Origin: Granulosicoccus sp045110515
Lineage (GTDB): Bacteria; Pseudomonadota; Gammaproteobacteria; Granulosicoccales; Granulosicoccaceae
Assembly (NCBI GenBank): GCA_045110515.1
Contig: JBGCGD010000016.1
Coordinates: 62,001 to 126,000 of the forward strand
Direction: 5' to 3'
Length of the DNA: 64,000 nucleotides
Numbering within the stretch: position 1 is the stretch's first letter; each line of letters starts with the position of its first letter. Position numbers and translations under genes: made by a program. Below the pieces are notes generated by a model. The model did no database searches and was not told where the DNA came from. It saw nothing but the letters and a program-made list of their open reading frames with translations. Of the stretch, positions 17,956 to 26,994 are shown in pieces.

Positions 17956-18363
17956 CTAGTGAGTGCCTGCCGCGTCGTTGGCTTCTTCATCAGCAGGGCC
18001 AACCGACCACAATTTTTCCAGCGAATAAAATTCGCGTTTTTCTGTCGTCATGACATGCACGATGACATCACCCAGATCGACCAGTACCCAATCACTGGAA
18101 TCACCACCTTCGATTCCCAGCGGCGGGTGATTAGCTTCTTTGGCAGCCAAGCGAACAGACTCTGCTAAGGATCGAACGTGACGCTGTGAGGTGCCTGTCA
18201 CAACAATCATTGCATCGGCAATGCTCGATTTTCCGACAATATCGATAACGACTAAATCGACGCCTTTCATATCTTCGATAGTGCCTACGGCCAAATCGAT
18301 AACGTCTTTGCTATTCATACTCAAAAAAGGTGACTGCTCCCGCCGGCTTCGATAGAGCGGCAT
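17956..18363 (-). CDS. rsfS: Ribosomal silencing factor RsfS
   Basis: Binds uL14 on the 50S subunit and blocks subunit joining when nutrients are low. The core runs from VIDLAVGTIEDMKGVDL through SSIADAMIVVTGTSQRHVRSLA to DWVLVDLGDVIVHVMTTEKREFYSLEKLW. The ATG at 18363 follows the nadD stop codon directly (TAAATG) and gives 135 residues; an ATG at 18318 would give 120 residues, closer to the family norm. Neither has a well-spaced ribosome binding site, so the start is uncertain. Confidence 0.93.
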   Translation of the reverse strand: MPLYRSRREQSPFLSMNSKDVIDLAVGTIEDMKGVDLVVIDIVGKSSIADAMIVVTGTSQRHVRSLAESVRLAAKEANHPPLGIEGGDSSDWVLVDLGDVIVHVMTTEKREFYSLEKLWSVGPADEEANDAAGTH

Positions 18364-19002
18364 TTAGCTGCGATATAAGTTATTCGCGTCAATATACTCC
18401 GATACTTCATCCGGGAGCAAAAAACGCACAGAAAGATCACTCGCAATGCGACGCCTGACATCAGTTGCAGAGATAGCGAGCTGCGTAACCTGACAGGTTT
18501 GTATGACGCCCGTGCGCCCGTTCACGATTTGCCGACCACAATTCGCTTGCTGCCTAGCCAGCAACCCTTGCGAGAATCTGGAATGCTCAGCACCCGGACG
18601 ATCGAGTACGACCAAATTGGTGAGAGTGAGAATCTCTTCCCACTCGTGCCAACTATCGAAAGCCGAGAACGAATCCATCCCTAGGAAAAACACGAGAGTC
18701 GCGTCAGCCTGTTCGTGATGAATCTCTCTGAGCGTATCAATTGTGTAGGTGGGTTCGTTACGTTCAGCTTCACGCGTATCCACCACCAACCGGGGTGCAT
18801 CTTCAACCGCCATTGCCAGCATCTCGATTCTGTGATCAGTGGAGGCTGCTGTCGGTCCACGATGCCCGGGCTGATGATTGGGCATCAGGTAGAGGGTCGA
18901 CAACTCGAATAGTTCGGCTATCTCTACCGCCGGGCGAAGATGGCCATAATGAACCGGATCGAACGTGCCACCGAACAAGCCAATGCGCGAATCGCTAGCC
19001 AC
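18364..19002 (-). CDS. nadD: Nicotinate-nucleotide adenylyltransferase
   Basis: Adenylates nicotinate mononucleotide in NAD synthesis. The 212-residue protein has the nucleotidyltransferase signature GGTFDPVHYGHLRPA (about 10-24) and the C-terminal ISATDVRRRI motif equivalent to ISSTxxR. The start is a GTG (19002) that overlaps the proA stop by eight bases, consistent with translational coupling in the proA-nadD-rsfS-rlmH run. Confidence 0.96.
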   Translation of the reverse strand: MASDSRIGLFGGTFDPVHYGHLRPAVEIAELFELSTLYLMPNHQPGHRGPTAASTDHRIEMLAMAVEDAPRLVVDTREAERNEPTYTIDTLREIHHEQADATLVFFLGMDSFSAFDSWHEWEEILTLTNLVVLDRPGAEHSRFSQGLLARQQANCGRQIVNGRTGVIQTCQVTQLAISATDVRRRIASDLSVRFLLPDEVSEYIDANNLYRS

Positions 19003-20281
19003 GTACCGTGTAATCTCCGGTCACCACGTACTTTTCGGTGGTCAAACCCAAAGCGCCTACGGGGCCGCGAACATGCATGCGGTTAGTACTAATACCAATT
19101 TCGGCACCCAGACCGTATTCAGCACCATCTGCAAAGCAGGTTGCCGCGTTGACCATAACCGAGCTGGAATCGACCTGACGAACAAACAGTCGGGCCCGCC
19201 CCATATCATTGGTCACAATGGCGTCGGTATGGGACGAACCATGCTGGGCTATATGGGCCATCGCCTCATCAATACTATCGACCACCCGAATGGACAATAT
19301 CGGGGCGAGATATTCTGTATCCCAGTCAGCATCAGTCGCTTCGGTAATGGACGGCAATTCGGCCAAGGTATCCTTACAGCCTCGCAGCTCTACACCTTTG
19401 TCAGAAAAAGCGCTGTGTAATTTTGGCAGTAGCTCGGAAGCTTCGTTGCGATGAATCAACAGTGTTTCCATGGATCCGCAGATACCATAACGATAGGTTT
19501 TGGCATTGACTGCTACATCGATAGCGCGATGCAAATCCGCACCTTCATCGATATAAACGTGACATATTCCGTCTAAGTGTTTAATGACTGGCACTTTCGC
19601 ATCATCACTGATGCGCTGAACTAGACCCTTACCACCGCGAGGGATGATGACATCAACGAATTCATCCATTGCCAACAATGCGCCCACGGCAGCGCGATCG
19701 GTTGTCTCAATAAGCTGGACAGCTGAGGTTGGCAAGAGCGCCTCTGCAAGTCCCGATTGAACACAGTTAGCAATTGCCTGGTTGGATTTTGCCGCTTCCG
19801 ATCCGCCACGCAAAATAACGGTATTGCCTGACTTTATGCATAGTGCAGCGGCATCTGCCGTGACATTGGGGCGAGATTCATAAATGACACCGATGACACC
19901 CAGAGGCACTCGCATGCGGGCAATTTCCAAACCGGATGGTCTTCTTGTGGTCGCCGATAGCGCCCCGACAGGATCGTCCTGCGCGGCAACGTCTTTCAAT
20001 CCGTTAGACATTGATTCAATACGCGCGGGCGTCAGTTCTAATCTATCGAGCAACGCCGCATCTATATCTTTTTCGCGGGCACGCTGCATATCCTGACTAT
20101 TGGCATCGAGCAACTGAGGAGCGCTTGCCTCAATGGCATGTGCCATTGCCAGCAATGCCGCATTTTTTTGCGCCGTGCTGGCAACAGACATTGCCGAAGC
20201 TGCATCACGAGCCGCTTGACCCAATCCGTGCACATAGCCTGCTATGTCATTGATGCCGTCGTTTTTTTCTGGCTGAGCCAC
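18995..20281 (-). CDS. proA: Glutamate-5-semialdehyde dehydrogenase (gamma-glutamyl phosphate reductase)
   Basis: NADPH-dependent reduction of gamma-glutamyl phosphate, second step of proline synthesis. The 428 residues are standard. The catalytic Cys is in TYRYGICGSMETLL, and the cofactor region includes GVIGVIYESRPNVTADAA and SGNTVILRGGSEA. The start is GTG at 20281 with a GAGGTAAG ribosome binding site six bases upstream. It heads a long leftward run that continues through nadD and probably to the DUF4344 gene. No proB is present nearby. Confidence 0.96.
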   Translation of the reverse strand: MAQPEKNDGINDIAGYVHGLGQAARDAASAMSVASTAQKNAALLAMAHAIEASAPQLLDANSQDMQRAREKDIDAALLDRLELTPARIESMSNGLKDVAAQDDPVGALSATTRRPSGLEIARMRVPLGVIGVIYESRPNVTADAAALCIKSGNTVILRGGSEAAKSNQAIANCVQSGLAEALLPTSAVQLIETTDRAAVGALLAMDEFVDVIIPRGGKGLVQRISDDAKVPVIKHLDGICHVYIDEGADLHRAIDVAVNAKTYRYGICGSMETLLIHRNEASELLPKLHSAFSDKGVELRGCKDTLAELPSITEATDADWDTEYLAPILSIRVVDSIDEAMAHIAQHGSSHTDAIVTNDMGRARLFVRQVDSSSVMVNAATCFADGAEYGLGAEIGISTNRMHVRGPVGALGLTTEKYVVTGDYTVRG

Positions 20282-20415
20282 AAAATCTTACCTCTATTTA
20301 AGTCAATCAAGGCGCCGTACAATGGGTGCTACTGAGAAGGTAATTATTTCAGGCATTGAATACCGAGACAAACTACCTTCCCCTTAAACCACATTTACTT
20401 CAAGCCAACGTACCC

Positions 20416-21195
20416 ATGCAAATTGTCGATTCGCATTGCCATTTGAATTTCCCGGATTTCGAGAATCGGATACCCGATATTCTACAGAATGCAGCTGATA
20501 ATCAAATCAGTCATTTGTTGTGCATTTCCACCAGCTGGGAGAATCGTGAGGCTGTGTTGCAGCTGGCTCTGGATCATGAGCAAATCAGCGCATCAATGGG
20601 AATACACCCAACCACCGAAGGCGGGCACGAAGCCAATACCGAAGAGCTTTTACAAGCAGCAAGCCACCCTCAGATTGTTGCTATCGGTGAGACCGGCCTG
20701 GATTACTTCCGATCCAGTGGTGATTTGCAGTGGCAGCACGACCGTTTCCATAGGCATATAGACGTTGCTAAGCAAACACAAAAACCCTTGATTATTCATA
20801 CACGTGCCGCTGCTGAAGACACGATGAATACGTTAAGGGATCACAACGCAAAAGACGCTGGTGGCGTCATGCACTGTTTCGCCGAAGACTGGGACATTGC
20901 AAAACAGGCATTGGATATTGGTTTTTATATTTCCTTCTCCGGCATCGTCACCTTCAAGAGTGCCAAGTCGGTGCAAGAGGTTGCTCAGAAAGCTCCACTC
21001 GACAGAATTCTTGTTGAAACAGATGCTCCGTATCTGGCACCTGTGCCACACAGGGGAAAGACCAATGAACCTGCATTCGTTAGGCACACAGCAGAATTTG
21101 TTGCCACGCTCAGAGGTATTAGTCTGGAAGAGGTGGCAGAAGCCACAACGAATAACTTCTACTCGCTTTTTAAAGATGCTAAAGCAAATAGCTGA
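20416..21195 (+). CDS. TatD family metal-dependent hydrolase (DNase)
   Basis: TIM-barrel metallohydrolase of 259 residues related to TatD/YcfH nucleases. Metal ligands are in IVDSHCHLNFPDF (residues 3-15), GETGLDYF, IIHTRAA, GGVMHCFAED and ETDAPYLAPVPHRG. The ATG at 20416 gives the usual N-terminus directly ahead of the DSHCHL motif; a TTG at 20356 would add 20 residues. It stands alone between proA (divergent) and the pilus locus (convergent). TatD and YcfH cannot be separated safely by eye. Confidence 0.93.
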   Translation: MQIVDSHCHLNFPDFENRIPDILQNAADNQISHLLCISTSWENREAVLQLALDHEQISASMGIHPTTEGGHEANTEELLQAASHPQIVAIGETGLDYFRSSGDLQWQHDRFHRHIDVAKQTQKPLIIHTRAAAEDTMNTLRDHNAKDAGGVMHCFAEDWDIAKQALDIGFYISFSGIVTFKSAKSVQEVAQKAPLDRILVETDAPYLAPVPHRGKTNEPAFVRHTAEFVATLRGISLEEVAEATTNNFYSLFKDAKANS

Positions 21196-21324
21196 AACCG
21201 CCCTTGCATGACCCTCAAGTCAAACGTACCGGGCACACCCATAATGATGAGCAGGAACGCAATAGACATGAAGGCTTCCAGAATCAAAAAAACTGGCAAC
21301 TGGCTTAAGGCGTTCTGGCCATAT

Positions 21325-22044
21325 TTAAGGTAACCATGCTGCGCGGAGCATCCAGTACATAACTTCCTGAGCACTGGACCATACGATCTGATCATCAAAG
21401 GCAGTTGTTTTTTCTATCGAGTATTCAGCGGCAATAAATATGTTGTCACCATCGGAGTTTTCAGATTCAAGGCCTGACGAAATCATCTTCTCTCCAAATG
21501 ACACAACCACAAATGCCAACTCATTAGCCCTGATTTGACTCATCGGACAGCTACCTGAAACTGCCTGTGTGCATAACGCCAGACTACCTCGCAAATTAGG
21601 TATCCCCACCGCACTTGCTTCACCTACAGATGTCCAATCAGGTAAGAACTCATCTCCCTCTTTAGCATGGCTCTTTAAACTTACTGCATATAAGAATGTC
21701 CGATTCCATTCATCTAACAAGGCGCCGTACTCGTCAACAGCTCCTTCGATTCCCAACATAGCGGCGGGAATACCACCCTGACCGATGTTGCAAACGACAT
21801 CAGAATCGACGCTGTACGAATGGCTGGCGGGAATTGGACAAGGAAGAGTACCCTTAGCAACCACATGCGCAAGCAGGCTCTCTTTAACTAGCTGAAGAGT
21901 GATCTTGTTTTTATGGTAACGCTGCCGTTCCTGTGCGAGAGCTACTGGCTTCAGTATGCTTTTAGACAACAAACCAACGATGAGAAGAACGATCGCAAGC
22001 TCAACTAGCGTAAATCCTCTGTCGAAGCGCCTGTGTAATATCAT
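21325..22044 (-). CDS. Type IV pilin-like protein with PCP-type C-terminal module
   Basis: Prepilin-like protein of 239 residues. The cleavage site is RG|FTLVEL (after Gly10) with Glu at +5, followed by a hydrophobic helix (IVLLIVGLLSKSI). The C-terminal part has GTLPCPI, a second Cys in VVCNIGQGG, then AAMLGIEGAVDEYGALLDEW and a further Cys pair (LCTQAVSGSC). It is the last gene of the pilus operon; its ATG overlaps the stop of the preceding gene (ATGA). It is the only protein here with a classical FTLVEL motif, so it is either a minor pilin or an unusually large major one. Confidence 0.82.
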   Translation of the reverse strand: MILHRRFDRGFTLVELAIVLLIVGLLSKSILKPVALAQERQRYHKNKITLQLVKESLLAHVVAKGTLPCPIPASHSYSVDSDVVCNIGQGGIPAAMLGIEGAVDEYGALLDEWNRTFLYAVSLKSHAKEGDEFLPDWTSVGEASAVGIPNLRGSLALCTQAVSGSCPMSQIRANELAFVVVSFGEKMISSGLESENSDGDNIFIAAEYSIEKTTAFDDQIVWSSAQEVMYWMLRAAWLP

Positions 22045-23165
22045 TCAAGCCCCCAATGGACAAGGATGGGACTGTTTCTGTTGGAGTGCTCGGCAAACTT
22101 TACAAATTTACAAGGTAACGCAAGATCGGGATAACAGCCCTCATCAATCACTAATTTTATCCAAGGTGCCCAGCGGTTTCGTACAAACCAGTGAGACTTA
22201 GCCAGCACACCCTCAATATGTAATTGCGCTTCTGGCACTGTTTCACAATCATAGTTGTCGGGATATTCATCAGCCATGAGAAACGTCAGAAACTGACTGT
22301 ACGTTGTGCTTTCGATACTTAGCTCGTCAACAAGCCCACGCCTATGCATGAATATTGGAGTTGCGGGAGACGGTATAGATGCGCTACATCGTTTTATTGT
22401 TTCAAAAACGTGCTGACACCATTCATCTAGCACCGGCTTCATACCATCAGACAGATTGTTCGAGTCATTCAACGACACCCGCAGCGTTTTCAAACCTTGT
22501 ATCGAAGATACGGAGCAATTCAACGAACCCAAATGACCCAATCGATTAACAAACCATGAAGCAACCGAAGGCTTGGTACTGAGAAGCATCTGGATAGGTG
22601 TAATAACGGCTCTGGTGCTGCCGGTGTATGAATCTTCGTTTGTCGTCGCCGTTTGATAAAGCTCTACCACGGGTAAAGATGCCTGCTGAGCATTCAACAT
22701 AACCGCAGGGTTTACGACACGGTTGACAGGATTGTTCACAAACAATCCCGATACTCGATAGGATACCGGCGCACTTCGATCAGCATCAAAGGAATAACGA
22801 TGATTGGGGAAACTGATATGAGCTGGCAGCCACCCTTCTGCTGCTGCGTGTTGACCACAAGGAGGATTCGGGCCCAGACGCAATGACCAAGCCGTACCTG
22901 TAGGCTCTGTTTTTCCGTCTAAATCTGGACACGGGAAATGCCCGGTACCAGATCCGCGCGCGCCATATAGATAAGGGTAGTGAACCGTATAGCTGATCAA
23001 TGCTTTGTGTGCGTGCAATAAATCTGCCTTCAGATTCAACGCTCTGTGATGTGCTGGCGTTGAAACGCGTAATGAATTAACTCCCAACAGCACCGAGCCT
23101 GCAAGGGAGATCAGCACTACCAACAGAAAGACCACAACCCCTCGCTCAGTGCTTCGAGGCTTCAT
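22041..23165 (-). CDS. PilX/GspK-like pilus minor component with PCP-type module
   Basis: Protein of 374 residues with a pilin-like start: short basic leader ERG followed by VVVFLLVVLISLAGSVLLG, resembling PilX or GspK more than FTLVEL pilins (no Glu at +5). After about residue 55 comes LISYTVHYPYLYG, then GTGHFPCPDLDG and NPPCGQHAAAEGWLP, a Cys-containing module also found in reduced form in the next gene. The C-terminal half has several paired Cys. ATGA overlaps tie it to both neighbours. A tip or initiation role by analogy with PilX/GspK is inference. Confidence 0.72.
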   Translation of the reverse strand: MKPRSTERGVVVFLLVVLISLAGSVLLGVNSLRVSTPAHHRALNLKADLLHAHKALISYTVHYPYLYGARGSGTGHFPCPDLDGKTEPTGTAWSLRLGPNPPCGQHAAAEGWLPAHISFPNHRYSFDADRSAPVSYRVSGLFVNNPVNRVVNPAVMLNAQQASLPVVELYQTATTNEDSYTGSTRAVITPIQMLLSTKPSVASWFVNRLGHLGSLNCSVSSIQGLKTLRVSLNDSNNLSDGMKPVLDEWCQHVFETIKRCSASIPSPATPIFMHRRGLVDELSIESTTYSQFLTFLMADEYPDNYDCETVPEAQLHIEGVLAKSHWFVRNRWAPWIKLVIDEGCYPDLALPCKFVKFAEHSNRNSPILVHWGLE

Positions 23166-23656
23166 AGCCTTTCACCAACCGCAAGAGACGCTACCTTTGC
23201 TTCACCTCTATAGACATCCAATTGAGACGTACCAACATTGAATGAAAGTCGAAAATAACTCAGCTCACTTTGCCCGCACAAAACAACCGACTGTTTTGAC
23301 AATGATATTTTTCTTTCAACTCGACACGGTAGATCATTGATGATCAACAAATAGTCATCGGTAACACTAACAACTGCGTCAAATACCACACGAGCGCTTT
23401 TCCTAGAAGTGCGCTCTACTGCCTCTTTAGCCTTGAGATCACTAGACACCGCGAGCTTTATACTTTGTTTAGTGCTAACCCCTTTACGGGTCTGTGTGCC
23501 GACCTCCACATCGCTAACTGAAATTCTTTGGCTACGTTCATCAGCAGTAAAGAAAAGACGCATACCCTCGAGACCCTCAGACGCACTAACACGTTCGGTC
23601 AAAATCACAAAGCACATAGACAGAAAGATCAAACGGCCACAGCTACGGATAATCAT
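23162..23656 (-). CDS. Exported protein of the pilus locus, MshK-like position
   Basis: Small protein (164 residues) with a signal peptide (LIFLSMCFVILTERVSA, cleavage near 26). Just after it comes GMRLFFTADERSQR, which resembles the RLFFTPEER motif of small unknown proteins encoded in pilus operons. The C-terminal half is beta-rich with two Cys (LPCRVER and VVLCGQS). It overlaps the preceding gene by 14 bases and the next by four. A periplasmic accessory role like MshK is suggested by position only. Confidence 0.68.
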   Translation of the reverse strand: MIIRSCGRLIFLSMCFVILTERVSASEGLEGMRLFFTADERSQRISVSDVEVGTQTRKGVSTKQSIKLAVSSDLKAKEAVERTSRKSARVVFDAVVSVTDDYLLIINDLPCRVERKISLSKQSVVLCGQSELSYFRLSFNVGTSQLDVYRGEAKVASLAVGERL

Positions 23657-24179
23657 TGGATGGACTCCAATAGTAAAAATCTAGCACGCATTGATTTCTT
23701 AGCGTATTGCTTACAGTTCTTTCACTTTCACAAGCACGAACCTCTATGGGTTGCGGGTATACAGACAACATCAAAACATCAAGGTAATTGATCATGGCTA
23801 GCGAGTGTCTAGCCGTAAAACTGACAATAGCTCTAACACCTTCCAATGCATAATCCGCATAGCCTAAGTCGCTACCCGTCAGCTTTTGAATTTCATATTT
23901 CACACCGGTGACACCCTGTGGCCAAGAGCCATTACGCAGCTTCTCAATGATTGATATCTTCAACACATCTGCGCCTAGCTCAGCGGGCCCTACACCATCG
24001 TTAAACGACGACGCTTTCAGCAGTGCCTTTACTTGTTTAGTTTGTTGCAATTCAATTCTAAGCAGCCGATTTACCTCACTATTCACTTCAACACTCCTTG
24101 TCACCCTATAGGAGATATAAAGCGAAGCTAGCTGCATCATGAGAAGAGTAGTCAGTACCAACAGCCTGATCGGTATCAT
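23643..24179 (-). CDS. Inner-membrane pilus assembly protein, PilO/GspM/MshJ-like
   Basis: Protein of 178 residues with one N-terminal membrane helix (LLVLTTLLMMQLASLYISY) followed by a predicted coiled segment (SEVNRLLRIELQQTKQVKALL) and a small alpha/beta domain, the layout of PilO, GspM and MshJ. Sequence identity to any of these is not obvious by eye, so the assignment rests on topology, size and position after the PilM/PilN-like gene, with which it shares an ATGA overlap. Confidence 0.65.
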   Translation of the reverse strand: MIPIRLLVLTTLLMMQLASLYISYRVTRSVEVNSEVNRLLRIELQQTKQVKALLKASSFNDGVGPAELGADVLKISIIEKLRNGSWPQGVTGVKYEIQKLTGSDLGYADYALEGVRAIVSFTARHSLAMINYLDVLMLSVYPQPIEVRACESERTVSNTLRNQCVLDFYYWSPSNDYP

Positions 24180-25846
24180 GGCAACCCCGCCCAGAATCGA
24201 ACACGAAAATTATCATCGTAACCAGACGGTAAATCGCTACTGCCTGCTGATTCAACAGGAGAACCTAGAATCGAGATACGTCCGATTAGTTCACTAGCGG
24301 AAAGTGACCGGGAAAACATTTCCAGTTGTTGCTGCCTATCACGAAGAGAGGAAATAGCATCAAACGAACCCCCAACGGTAATTGATAGTTTTTCTTGATT
24401 TGAATGGGTAAGAATAAATGATTCTCTTCGAGCAGCATGCACAGTAGAGGAAACGATTGTTTCTTCGTCGCTATCGCCAGGCAATATACTCCACGAGAGA
24501 GATTGCAATTGTAATGATGGAAATTCGCGTATTAACGACGCCACCAAAGTCAGTACAGATTGAGGGGATCCCTTGAGTTTTTCAGAAAACGCTTTGTTTC
24601 TTTTTAGCGTTGCCGCACTCAAAAATGGGTCGTCATGTCTTTCTTCAAGCTCTGTGCGAAACTGCAGAATCTTTGCTTCTACACGTCCTCGTTCTTCCTC
24701 TAGCCAATTGAGTTGGCGTATTTGACGAACACTGTAGATTGAAGCGACCAACACTGATATGAAAGTTACAACTGCCAAGACAATCGTTACTCTGCGCAAT
24801 AGCAACAGACTACGATAGCTTTGAAAGAGTTTGCGTGAGGGACTAAGCACACCGTGGTGTTTTAACAAACCATGTGTAACTGGATACGGTTTAAAGCCAC
24901 CATCAGTCTGCTTCGTTATTATCAACCTTTTGAGATTTAAGTAAAATTGGCGTCCCCGAGCAGAAGTACGATTTCGAGTTTCCTTTGCGCCAACATCTTG
25001 CTTATTGACGTCTTCCTCTTGATTGGCCGGACGGCCTGAACCACTTTCATGACTTATGAGCTTGGCAACACCTAGGAGATAAGTATCCGTGAAATAGTCT
25101 TCTAAACGATTATCACTCAGTGTCTCTCGGTTCGTTATATTGGCCAACTGTATACGCACTTCCCGATTCTTTAACAGGCCGACGTTAACTAGATAGTCAA
25201 CTGAATCTTCCAAATGCTTTTCATAGTTTTTATCATTCTTTACTCCCTCCTCGGACACAACGTTGACTATACGCATAAAGACAACAACACCAGCATCGAT
25301 TAACATAAGCCGCTGCTGATAAGAACCACAAGGAACCACAAGTAAACAAGGCTCCTTAGCGATAACCGTGCGACTCATCAATTGAGTGCTGGTCGTCATA
25401 TGTGATATCAACAAACCCTGATTTTGAATACTCTCAATAATGCGTTGAGTATCCTCGGGCAACGATGAGTGCAAAATGCTCGCTATATTCGGAAAGTACG
25501 GTTTTGGCAGCTTTATTATTGCTGCTTCAGTATATTCACGCTTTAATTTCCACAGAGCACGAAATACGCTAAACACCTCAAATTTACGTGATGTCTTCTC
25601 CAAGACCTTAGCCCGATCAAGATCATCTATAGGGCTATCAACCACTAATTCTATGACTTGACGGGTATTACCCGACAAACGAAATCTTTCAGGTATTTTG
25701 ACGTTTCCGTTTGAACTATTCTCAGTAGATATATGTATTGGATCGCCTTCAATGGGAACAAGATACCAAACAATTTTTTCCTGAGTAAGCACAACGATTG
25801 TGCGCTCTTCGCAGACGTTTAACCCCGTCGGTATCAGCTTTTTCAT
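24176..25846 (-). CDS. Pilus inner-membrane platform protein, PilM-PilN-like (MshI-like)
   Basis: Protein of 556 residues from the ATG at 25846, which overlaps the upstream stop as ATGA; a longer in-frame reading to 25909 would lie inside the neighbour. Residues 1 to about 260 look like a divergent actin-fold PilM/MshI domain. After a polar linker comes one membrane helix (VTIVLAVVTFISVLVASIYSV, about 364-384), then a coiled segment and a periplasmic domain ordered as in PilN/GspL. It should sit in the inner membrane linking the ATPase to the periplasmic ring. The PilM half has weak signatures, so this is a topological assignment. Confidence 0.68.
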   Translation of the reverse strand: MKKLIPTGLNVCEERTIVVLTQEKIVWYLVPIEGDPIHISTENSSNGNVKIPERFRLSGNTRQVIELVVDSPIDDLDRAKVLEKTSRKFEVFSVFRALWKLKREYTEAAIIKLPKPYFPNIASILHSSLPEDTQRIIESIQNQGLLISHMTTSTQLMSRTVIAKEPCLLVVPCGSYQQRLMLIDAGVVVFMRIVNVVSEEGVKNDKNYEKHLEDSVDYLVNVGLLKNREVRIQLANITNRETLSDNRLEDYFTDTYLLGVAKLISHESGSGRPANQEEDVNKQDVGAKETRNRTSARGRQFYLNLKRLIITKQTDGGFKPYPVTHGLLKHHGVLSPSRKLFQSYRSLLLLRRVTIVLAVVTFISVLVASIYSVRQIRQLNWLEEERGRVEAKILQFRTELEERHDDPFLSAATLKRNKAFSEKLKGSPQSVLTLVASLIREFPSLQLQSLSWSILPGDSDEETIVSSTVHAARRESFILTHSNQEKLSITVGGSFDAISSLRDRQQQLEMFSRSLSASELIGRISILGSPVESAGSSDLPSGYDDNFRVRFWAGLP

Positions 25847-26931
25847 AAACCGATCACCGCGTCTATGGCAGTCTGATAAATCGGCGCGAAAAGAGAAACT
25901 ACTACCCAAAGCAACACGATACCCACGACGATCAAAAGCAATGGGCCGATCATTTTCTCAATGCGATCGATACGCGTATCCGTCATTTGCTGCTGTTGAA
26001 CGCTTGCCTGCATGAGCGAGTCTTTGAGATATCCTGAGGTGTCGCCGGCTTTTATCATCCGCACAAATATGGCTGGCAGACAGGGTATACGAGCAATAGA
26101 CGAGGAAAATGCAGATCCAGATACCACGCGCAGTCTGGCATCGGTAAGCGAGCCTCTCAACGCCCGATTGGACACAACGCCTTCGCTGATATGCATCGCG
26201 GTATCTAAAGGCAGTCCACGTTCATACAGACGCGCACAATTTTCGGAATAACGACTCAATGAAATTCCGAGCAACAAGCGCCCTATACAGGGGGAAGCCA
26301 GTAGTTTCCGATCTAGATATTCTTGGCACATTGGAACATAGCGATAGCAAATGCCAGCCGTTAGCACAATCAGTACAGCCACTGCTATAGCGATTGCGTA
26401 GTTGTGCTGGAGCCAACGCGAGGCCTGAAGCAATACCACCGTATGCCATGGGACTACACTAGCGGAATGATCGAGAAATCCTGCTATCGAAGGCACCAAA
26501 TAGATAAGCAGGAAAGCAACGACGGCCAGTACCGTTACGAAAGCGAACACCGGATATACGAGTACCGTTTGAATGCGAGTGGAGACCCCTGCCCGCCACA
26601 ACAGCATTTGTCGGCACTCGTTCAAAGAAGAGGCCATTTGTCCGGAGGACTCGCCGGATTGGACCATGGCGACAAGAGTTGAGCTGAATACTCCCGGCCA
26701 ATCTGACATAGCTTTAGACAGAGAACTCCCATCCTTTATTTGCCGACTTAGGTACCTCCAGACACGGCGAAGTTTCCACGACGCCTCTTCATTGGCAACC
26801 TCCTCCAAACAATGCTCGATACCCACGCCCGCCGACATCAAATGCGACATTTGAAAAAACGCGACCACCAAGGACATCTCGCCCTTGGCACCGCGCAGCT
26901 TATAGTTATGCTGCCGTGACTTTCTGCTCAT
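25843..26931 (-). CDS. mshG: Type II secretion/type IV pilus polytopic platform protein, GspF/PilC/MshG-like
   Basis: Protein of 362 residues with the duplicated GspF fold: first repeat near 20-140 (FFQMSHLMSAGVGIEHCL, MVQSGESSGQM), second near 220-340 (ENCARLYERGLPLDTAM, MIKAGDTSGYL). Membrane helices are PVFAFVTVLAVVAFLLIYLV, a middle one near IAIAVAVLIVLTAG and LLLIVVGIVLLWVVVSLF. The ATG at 26931 has a GGGAGAG site eight bases upstream, better than the longer frame reaching 26970. It would anchor the assembly ATPase at the inner membrane. It follows the GspE gene by 63 bases. Confidence 0.88.
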   Translation of the reverse strand: MSRKSRQHNYKLRGAKGEMSLVVAFFQMSHLMSAGVGIEHCLEEVANEEASWKLRRVWRYLSRQIKDGSSLSKAMSDWPGVFSSTLVAMVQSGESSGQMASSLNECRQMLLWRAGVSTRIQTVLVYPVFAFVTVLAVVAFLLIYLVPSIAGFLDHSASVVPWHTVVLLQASRWLQHNYAIAIAVAVLIVLTAGICYRYVPMCQEYLDRKLLASPCIGRLLLGISLSRYSENCARLYERGLPLDTAMHISEGVVSNRALRGSLTDARLRVVSGSAFSSSIARIPCLPAIFVRMIKAGDTSGYLKDSLMQASVQQQQMTDTRIDRIEKMIGPLLLIVVGIVLLWVVVSLFAPIYQTAIDAVIGL

Positions 26932-26994
26932 ACACACTCTCCCTGTGCGAATTAGATTTACTCTCTGCACATCCTCGCAGTGAGCTGTTACAAC

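Noticed and set aside
21285..21324. Seven-T run (minus strand) after the last pilin-like gene as a terminator
   Set aside because: The sequence before it contains direct repeats (GCCAG twice) rather than a good stem.
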